In this document: positions 58,997-64,000 of the stretch, one piece after another
Layout: every line of letters starts with the position of its first letter
Position numbering within the stretch: position 1 is the stretch's first letter
From: Vulcanimicrobiota bacterium
Lineage (GTDB): Bacteria > Vulcanimicrobiota > Xenobia > Xenobiales > JADMJV01
DNA: 64,000 nucleotides
Assembly (NCBI GenBank): GCA_017307785.1
Contig: JAFKGI010000011.1
Location: 124,001-188,000 of the forward strand
Direction of reading: 5' to 3'
Notes under the pieces: model-generated
What the model saw: the letters and a program-made list of their open reading frames with translations, nothing else
Told to the model about the DNA's origin: nothing
Database searches by the model: none
Made by a program: the position numbers and the translations under genes

Positions 58997-60411
58997 TGCG
59001 TCGCGGTCAACTTTTGCTGGGGTTGTTGCTGGCCGGGACGGCCTGGGCCCAACCCCCGCGTGACCCGGTCCGTCTCCGCTTACGCGTGGAACCACCGGGA
59101 GCTTATGTTTACCGAGAAACCGTCTCCAGCGCCGGCAATCTAGAGCTATTAGGCCGCGCCGGCGACGACCTGATTCTGGACCGCACCACCTTTGGCGACT
59201 TCGTGCAGTTGCAAATCGGCGGCTCCCGCGAAGGCAAAGCCATCAAAGCCCCCAACTTCCACGGCTACCTGACTCGCAGCGAGACACTCTCCACCCAGGT
59301 GCTCAAGGGCGATCCGGTCATCTATCCAGGAGAACAGGACTCCGAACCCATTCGCCTGCGACCCGCTCCCGGTCTTGGGGCCTGGTGCGAGCGCACTCTC
59401 TACTGGCTACAAACCCACCCGGTCGTGGTGGGCGTTCTAACCATCCTCCTGGGAAGCGCCGGATTTTTCCTGGTGGCTGTCTTTCTACCGCGCCAAAAAG
59501 CCTGGCGTGAGGAAAACGCCAAAGTGGCCAAGTTCAACGCCCGACTGCGCAGCCTGGACATCCAGAACGACGTCTTCCTGGGACGCCAGTTCGGCGAATG
59601 GGCCACCGTCAAACGCCTGGGCGCCGGCGGTATGGCCGTCGTCTACAAAGGCGTCTCCACCCTCACCATGAACGAGGCCGAAGCGGTAGCCATCAAGGTC
59701 ATGAACCCGGAACTGGCCCAAGACCAAGATTACCGCCGCCGCTTCAGCCGCGAAGTGCAGATCTCGCGCACCCTGGACCACCCCAACGTGGTGCGCATGA
59801 TCGACTACGGCGAGCAGGACGGCATCCTCTACCTCTCCATGGAATACATCCAGGGCGAGACCCTGCGCGACATGTTGCCCAGCAAAGGCCTGCCCCTGCC
59901 CGACGGCATCCCCATCGCCCTGGGCATCGTGCAGGGCCTCATCCACGCCCACCAAAAAGGCATCGTGCACCGCGATCTCAAGCCCGACAACGTCATGGTC
60001 ACCGAAACCAAACTCGTGAAAGTCATGGACCTGGGCCTGGCCAAACGAGAAGAATCGGACAATGTGACGCGCACCGGCGACACCTTCGGCACCCCCGCCT
60101 ACATGGCGCCCGAACAAATCACCGGCGGCACCCTGCTGCCGGCCACCGACCAGTATGCCTTCGGCGTCATGATGTTCGAGCTATTCACCGGCCGCCGTCC
60201 CTTTGAGGTGGCCGACTCCCTTACCCTGGTCATGAAACACCTCCAGGAGCCGCCGCCGCGCGTCCGCGAATACAAGTCACAACTACCGGACGAACTCGAA
60301 TCCCTGATCGACCGAATGCTGCTCAAGGATCCGGCCAAACGCTACAAAAGCCTGGTCGAAGTTCAGGTCGAACTCACCAAAATCCAGCGCAAATACTGCG
60401 GCGCGCCCTAA
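58996..60411 (+). CDS. Transmembrane Ser/Thr protein kinase with N-terminal extracytoplasmic PEGA-like domain
   Basis: The 471-residue product has a signal sequence (LLLGLLLAGTAWAQ), an extracytoplasmic part with RLRLRVEPPGAYVYRE, one membrane helix (VVGVLTILLGSAGFFLVAVF, ~residues 140-165) and a C-terminal kinase. Motifs are GAGGMAVVYKG (~206), VAIKVM Lys (~233), HRDLKPDNVMV (~324), DLGLAK in place of DFG (~343) and MAPEQITGG (~371). The sensor-outside, kinase-inside order is the reverse of PknB. The GTG start overlaps the stop of the PilW-like gene, so kinase and pilins are translated together. It may report on pilus or envelope state. That is inference. Confidence 0.88.
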   Translation: MRRGQLLLGLLLAGTAWAQPPRDPVRLRLRVEPPGAYVYRETVSSAGNLELLGRAGDDLILDRTTFGDFVQLQIGGSREGKAIKAPNFHGYLTRSETLSTQVLKGDPVIYPGEQDSEPIRLRPAPGLGAWCERTLYWLQTHPVVVGVLTILLGSAGFFLVAVFLPRQKAWREENAKVAKFNARLRSLDIQNDVFLGRQFGEWATVKRLGAGGMAVVYKGVSTLTMNEAEAVAIKVMNPELAQDQDYRRRFSREVQISRTLDHPNVVRMIDYGEQDGILYLSMEYIQGETLRDMLPSKGLPLPDGIPIALGIVQGLIHAHQKGIVHRDLKPDNVMVTETKLVKVMDLGLAKREESDNVTRTGDTFGTPAYMAPEQITGGTLLPATDQYAFGVMMFELFTGRRPFEVADSLTLVMKHLQEPPPRVREYKSQLPDELESLIDRMLLKDPAKRYKSLVEVQVELTKIQRKYCGAP

Positions 60412-61178
60412 AAGGCCGACATCCTGCGCACCATCTCGCCGTGCAGATGCACGTTGCTGGCCAGCAGCTGCTTTCCATCCAATCGAAAACGCCCGCCCGT
60501 ATAATCGGTCACCATGCCGCCCGCCTCTTCCACCAGCAGAGTGCCGGCGGCGATATCCCAGGGCGAAAGGTTCCGCTGGAAATAACCGTCCAGGCGCCCG
60601 CAAGCCAGATAGCATAGATTGAGGGCCGCGCTCCCATCGCGGCGCACTCCCTCGCAAGCCTCGTCAAAACTCTGAAAAATCCGATAATCCACCGCCGTGG
60701 CCGCGGCAAAGCCCGTCACCAACAGGGCTCGCTCCATCTCCTCAGTGGAGCTGACGGAAATAGCCGTCCCGTCCAAGAACGCTCCCCCACCCCGAAGGGC
60801 GCTGAAAGTCTCGCCGCGCATCGGGTCGTGCACCACCCCCACCACCACCTTGTCCTGATAGCTGAGGGCGATGGACACACAGAAATGCGGGTAGCTGTGG
60901 GCAAAATTCTTGGTGCCGTCCAGAGGATCCACGATCCACTGAAACTCGCTGCCCGACTCCCGCGGAGCCCCCTCTTCCCCCAAAAAATCGTGACTAGGGT
61001 TGTAGGTGAGCAAAATCTCGCGGATCAGCCGCTGCGACTCCAGGTCCACCTCGGTCACCGGATTGAATCGGCCCTTATAGCGAACATCCGTGCCGCCGCG
61101 CACCCAGGCGCCGCGAATCAGGTGTCCGGCTCGTGTAGCCGCCTCGGTTGCTTGCTCAAGCCAACGTTGCAATTCCAT
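60408..61178 (-). CDS. Inositol-monophosphatase-family phosphatase
   Basis: The 256-residue product (ATG 61178) carries the metal-binding motifs of the IMPase/FIG superfamily: HDFLGEEGAP, WIVDPLDGTKNFAHSYPHFC and SPWDIAAGTLLVEEAGG. Such enzymes dephosphorylate inositol phosphate, histidinol phosphate, NADP or 3'-phosphoadenosine 5'-phosphate; the substrate is not clear here. No strong ribosome-binding site is seen, and an in-frame ATG at 61238 is possible. It converges with the kinase gene (4-nt overlap of ends) and is divergent from the RNase II-family gene. Confidence 0.87.
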   Translation of the reverse strand: MELQRWLEQATEAATRAGHLIRGAWVRGGTDVRYKGRFNPVTEVDLESQRLIREILLTYNPSHDFLGEEGAPRESGSEFQWIVDPLDGTKNFAHSYPHFCVSIALSYQDKVVVGVVHDPMRGETFSALRGGGAFLDGTAISVSSTEEMERALLVTGFAAATAVDYRIFQSFDEACEGVRRDGSAALNLCYLACGRLDGYFQRNLSPWDIAAGTLLVEEAGGMVTDYTGGRFRLDGKQLLASNVHLHGEMVRRMSAF

Positions 61179-61236
61179 GGCCCGCACTTCTGAAAGGGGG
61201 AAGGCGCCCCCTTTTCGATGGGCGAAGGGCCAGCCC

Positions 61237-63270
61237 ATGGCCAGTCCCGGTAACTTAGTCGAGTATTTTCACAACAAGAAGTTGTTGTGCGCCCTTTGCC
61301 TGTCGGTCGATAGCAAAGATCAGCTGCAGGTCCGCACCGAAGAAAACCGCGAGGACAAGGTCGCCAAAACCAAGCTGGTGCTGGTTTCCAACGAGAGCAT
61401 GTCGCCTGACTCCGACAACCAGACCATCGTGCAATGGCTGCGCGCCGCCGCCGCCCGCCGCGAACAGTGCTGCCAGGAAATCTCCCTGCAAGACCTTTGG
61501 GAACTGACCAGTGAAGAAGGCTGCGCCTTTTCGCTCAGCGATCTGGCCAACATCCAGTTCAGCAAACCCGTGCCCGAACAACTTTCCGGCCTCTACCGCG
61601 CGCTGGAACGCGACAAACTCTGGTTCGTGCGCAAAGGCCAGGACTACCAGCCGCGCAGCGCCGAGCAGATCCAGGAAACCCGCCAGCGTCTCCAGGCCGA
61701 AGAAGAACGCGCTCGCGAGCGCGAATATCTGACCGTCTGGCTGAAAGCCCTCTGGAACGGCCAGCCCCTGCCCGACGACCCCACCTTCGGCAAAAGCCAG
61801 TCGCGCTACCTCAACTGGATTCGCGAAGTGGCCCTGCACGGCAGCGAAGCCTCGCGCTTCAAGGAAATCCAGAGCCTCTTCAAAGATCTGGAGATCGGCG
61901 GCAAAGACGCCGCCTTCCGCCTCATGATCAAAGCCGGCCTGTGGGGTCCGGACGAATTTCTGCAACTGCACCGCTGCCATCCCCCCATGGACTTCTCGCT
62001 GGATCTGGCCGCCTCGGCCGCCGAACTGCGCGAGCGCCTGCACAGCGAACTGGAAAATCCCGAACGACTGGATCTCACCGCCCTGCCGGCCGTCACCATC
62101 GACGATCCCTGGACCAGCGAAGTCGACGACGGCCTCACCCTGGAACGCCTCGAAGACGGTTACCGCGTGGGCATCCACATCGCCGACGCCTCCACCTTCC
62201 TCGACCCCGGCACCCCGCTCGACGAAGAAGCCCTGGAGCGCGGCACCACCATCTACCTGCCCGAACGCAAAATCCGTATGGTCCCGGACATTCTGGGCGA
62301 CGAGCTATGCAGCCTCATCGAAGGCCAGGATCGCCTCGCCTTCTCCTTCCTGGTCGAATTCGATCAGGATTTCCAGGTCCGTTCCAGCCGCTTCGCCGAC
62401 ACCAAAATCCGCGTCACTCAGCGCCTCAACTACCAGGAAGCCGACGCCCTGCTCGAAGCCCGCCAGCCCGGCGACCTGCTCACACTCTATGAAATCGCCC
62501 TGGCCCAGCGCTCCAAGCGCCAGGCCGCCGGCGCCGTCACCCTGCCCTTCCCGCGCGTCAACATCCGTGTGGAAACGCCCGAAGGCGAAGAACCGCAAAT
62601 TTCCATCACCCGAGACCAATCGGAAGCTCCCGCCCAGGTGCTGGTCAGCGAAATGATGATCCTGGCCAACGGCCTGAGCGGCGCCTACTTCGCCGAGCAC
62701 TCCATCCCCGCGCTCTTCCGCTCCCAGCCCGAGCCGGAAAAGCCCATTCCCGCCGACGTGGACACCGCCCCGGAAAACTTGCACAAACTGCGCCGCCTCA
62801 TGAAAAAAGGCGAAGTCGGCATGACCCCCGCCCGCCACTCCGGCCTGGGCATCGACGCCTACAGCCAGTCCACCTCACCCATCCGCCGCTACGTCGACCT
62901 CATCGCCCATCGCCAGCTCAAATCCCACCTGCGCACCGGCGAAGCCTTTTACACCGCCGACCAGCTCGAGCCCATGATGCAGCGCCTCAACGGCACCACC
63001 CATCAGGCCGAACAACTCGAACGCGAACGCAAGCAATACTGGACCCTCCGCTACCTCGAAAGCAAACGCTGGTCCGAACTCGACGCCGTCGTCCTCTCCA
63101 ACTTCCCGGACAAACACTGGATCCAAATCAGCTCGATCCTCTACGAAACCGACTGCCCCCTCATCCCCAAACACCCCCTCTCGCCAGGCACAAAACTCAA
63201 AGTCCGCATCGAAATGGTCTTCCCCCGCGAACAAGGCCTGCGCGTCACCCCCGTCCTCGACGAAGACTAA
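61237..63270 (+). CDS. RNase II/RNB-family exoribonuclease
   Basis: The 677-residue product starts at ATG 61237 behind GAAGGG. Its RNB catalytic domain begins near residue 286 with VTIDDPWTSEVDDGLTLERL and GYRVGIHIADASTFLDPGTP, where the aspartates bind Mg ions. Later come RKIRMVPDILGDELCSLIEG, the conserved end GIDAYSQSTSPIRRYVDLIA, and an S1-like tail. The N-terminal ~270 residues lack clear cold-shock domains and resemble the compact cyanobacterial/plastid RNase II type. It degrades RNA 3'-to-5'. The divergent IMPase gene starts 59 nt away. Confidence 0.88.
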   Translation: MASPGNLVEYFHNKKLLCALCLSVDSKDQLQVRTEENREDKVAKTKLVLVSNESMSPDSDNQTIVQWLRAAAARREQCCQEISLQDLWELTSEEGCAFSLSDLANIQFSKPVPEQLSGLYRALERDKLWFVRKGQDYQPRSAEQIQETRQRLQAEEERAREREYLTVWLKALWNGQPLPDDPTFGKSQSRYLNWIREVALHGSEASRFKEIQSLFKDLEIGGKDAAFRLMIKAGLWGPDEFLQLHRCHPPMDFSLDLAASAAELRERLHSELENPERLDLTALPAVTIDDPWTSEVDDGLTLERLEDGYRVGIHIADASTFLDPGTPLDEEALERGTTIYLPERKIRMVPDILGDELCSLIEGQDRLAFSFLVEFDQDFQVRSSRFADTKIRVTQRLNYQEADALLEARQPGDLLTLYEIALAQRSKRQAAGAVTLPFPRVNIRVETPEGEEPQISITRDQSEAPAQVLVSEMMILANGLSGAYFAEHSIPALFRSQPEPEKPIPADVDTAPENLHKLRRLMKKGEVGMTPARHSGLGIDAYSQSTSPIRRYVDLIAHRQLKSHLRTGEAFYTADQLEPMMQRLNGTTHQAEQLERERKQYWTLRYLESKRWSELDAVVLSNFPDKHWIQISSILYETDCPLIPKHPLSPGTKLKVRIEMVFPREQGLRVTPVLDED

Positions 63271-63411
63271 GTCCCCCACCCGCCGCCAAAATTACCACCC
63301 CGCGGTAAAACTTACCGCCCACCCGACAACTAACCCCAAGCACTCCCGAACCCGCCGACCTGTTAACAACCCGTCTACATTGAAACGCCACCAGCCGGGA
63401 AAGCTCACCCC

Positions 63412-63804
63412 ATGATTCGAACAACCCCGCAGTTCTGCCACCTCTTCGGAGGCAGCGCCAGCGCCCCCATCCACACCCGCCACATCCCGGCCGAAATCAC
63501 CGAAAGCCTGCGCAAAAACGGTCTCGGCCGCCCCGTCCACAGCCTCGACGACCCGCGCCTCGAATGCCCCGAACTCCTCCTCCTCCACGGTTACCAATGG
63601 GGAGCCAGCGAAGTCGGCAGCTGCTACCAGGCCCAACCCCACCCCGACCACTACCAGACCATCATCTACCTCGAAGACGGCGGCCTGCGCATCATCAGCT
63701 GCAGCAACGGCCAAGTCCACGACCTCCAAAAAAGCCCCGAAGGCCACCTCACCCAAGAAACCTATCGCGCAGGGGGCTTGCCAGCCGGAAACGTTCTGCT
63801 ATAA
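63412..63804 (+). CDS. Small hypothetical protein
   Basis: The 130-residue ORF has no signal peptide or membrane segment and no family I recognise. It reads HIPAEITESLRKNGLGRPVH, LLHGYQWGASEVGSCYQAQP and HYQTIIYLEDGGLRIISCSN. A GGGAAAG stretch lies upstream of the ATG. Its last codons contain the -10 box of the tRNA-Trp promoter. The preceding 140 nt hold small TTACC/GGTAA inverted repeats (63292-63316) after the RNase gene but no clear promoter. Confidence 0.55.
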   Translation: MIRTTPQFCHLFGGSASAPIHTRHIPAEITESLRKNGLGRPVHSLDDPRLECPELLLLHGYQWGASEVGSCYQAQPHPDHYQTIIYLEDGGLRIISCSNGQVHDLQKSPEGHLTQETYRAGGLPAGNVLL

Positions 63805-63805
63805 T
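63778..63805 (+). promoter_or_regulatory. Promoter of tRNA-Trp
   Basis: TTGCCA (63778-63783), a 16-bp spacer and a perfect TATAAT (63800-63805) lie 12 bp before the tRNA. The -10 box overlaps the stop codon of the small ORF. Confidence 0.8.
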
Positions 63806-63817
63806 ACGCGGGCACTT

Positions 63818-63894
63818 AGGAGTGTAGCTCAGTTGGCCAGAGTACCGGTCTCCAAAACCGTGGGTCGCAGGTTCGAATCCTGTCACTCCTGCCA
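63818..63894 (+). tRNA. tRNA-Trp (anticodon CCA)
   Basis: The acceptor arms AGGAGTG / CACTCCT pair completely. The D stem is GCTC/GAGT, the anticodon loop CTCCAAA carries CCA, the T arm is GCAGG-TTCGAAT-CCTGT, the discriminator is G and the CCA tail is encoded. The first anticodon-stem pair is C-T mismatched. In many bacteria this tRNA precedes secE-nusG-rplKAJL. Confidence 0.97.
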
Positions 63895-63898
63895 GAAA

Positions 63899-63926
63899 AA
63901 GCCTCGGAACCACCCGGGGCTTTTTT
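63899..63926 (+). terminator. Terminator after tRNA-Trp
   Basis: AGCCTCGG pairs with CCGGGGCT (one T-G) around AACCAC and is followed by a T-run, 5 nt after the CCA end. Confidence 0.85.
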
Positions 63927-63965
63927 GCTTGAGGCAAAACTCCGTCTGAGAGGCTTGGCAATCTG

Positions 63966-64000
63966 ATGGCAATATCTGAGATGTTCACTGACTCGATGGT
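63966..64000 (+). CDS. Possible start of a gene cut by the window edge
   Basis: An open frame MAISEMFTDSMV begins at ATG 63966 with only a weak GAGAGG stretch 12 nt upstream. Twelve codons are too few to name a family. Given the tRNA-Trp before it, secE or nusG further on would be expected, but nothing here proves it. Confidence 0.25.
   Translation, partial: MAISEMFTDSM

Noticed and set aside
63749-63988. Minus-strand ORF containing GVTGFEPATHGFG
   Set aside because: This is the well-known false translation of the antisense of a tRNA gene; it covers tRNA-Trp exactly.

Overview
The window is a GC-rich bacterial chromosome segment built around the transcription/translation super-cluster: rpoB-rpoC, rpsL-rpsG-fusA-tuf-rpsJ (str), the rest of the S10 operon from rplC, spc, and alpha up to rplQ. 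The lineage is not settled. S12 has the insertion typical of Gram-positive and other deep-branching bacteria, adenylate kinase has a zinc-type lid, and there is a GerW/YtfJ-like protein, an LLM (often F420-dependent) oxidoreductase, PilX/V/W-like pseudopilins and a PEGA-like Ser/Thr kinase. This mix suggests a little-studied phylum (Eremiobacterota/Xenobia-, Armatimonadota- or Melainabacteria-like) rather than a model proteobacterium or firmicute. That placement is inference.

Layout. 1-1.2 kb: minus-strand operon of a bulb-lectin-domain secreted protein and a GerW-like protein cut by the window edge. 1.26-9.2 kb: promoter, attenuator-like hairpin, rpoB, rpoC, strong terminator. 9.3-11.4 kb: MscS channel and a putative 3D/double-psi-barrel protein. 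11.4-16.5 kb: TTGACA promoter, rpsL-rpsG-fusA-tuf-rpsJ, terminator. 16.5-17.1 kb: repeat-rich intergenic DNA. 17.1-32.4 kb: a roughly 16 kb accessory block between rpsJ and rplC. It carries two membrane glycosyltransferase-like proteins, a first pseudopilin cassette, a duplicated pair of acyltransferase-3 genes with His-rich polytopic membrane proteins, a GspF/PilC protein, a degenerate histidine kinase, a DedA protein and a TPR protein. 32.5-46.8 kb: new TTGACA promoter and structured leader, then rplC-rplN, rplE-rpsH-rplF-rplR-rpsE, rplO-secY-adk-map-infA-rpmJ-rpsM-rpsK, rpoA-rplQ. The genes rplX, rpsN, rpmD and rpsD are absent from their usual places. 46.8-51.8 kb: fused ECF-type ATPase, XRE regulator, LLM oxidoreductase, secreted EF-hand protein. 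51.9-54.7 kb: guaA-tyrS on the minus strand. 54.8-60.4 kb: second pilus-like cassette (GspF, PilX-, PilV- and PilW-like) translationally coupled to a transmembrane Ser/Thr kinase. 60.4-64 kb: inositol-monophosphatase-family protein, RNase II-family exonuclease, a small unknown ORF, tRNA-Trp(CCA) and its terminator.

The housekeeping genes encode RNA polymerase alpha, beta and beta', much of both ribosomal subunits, elongation factors, IF-1, SecY and Met-aminopeptidase. The accessory genes mostly point to the cell envelope: pilin-like structures, glycan transfer, O-acylation, membrane transport and sensing. Several intercistronic junctions of the housekeeping operons carry strong perfect hairpins, mostly without U-tracts, which looks like a shared mode of RNA processing or attenuation.

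The most interesting candidates for something undescribed are the duplicated acyltransferase/His-rich membrane-protein module, the kinase-coupled pseudopilin cassette, and the dispersed inverted-repeat element in the intergenic DNA. No homology search could be run; family names rest on recognised motifs.
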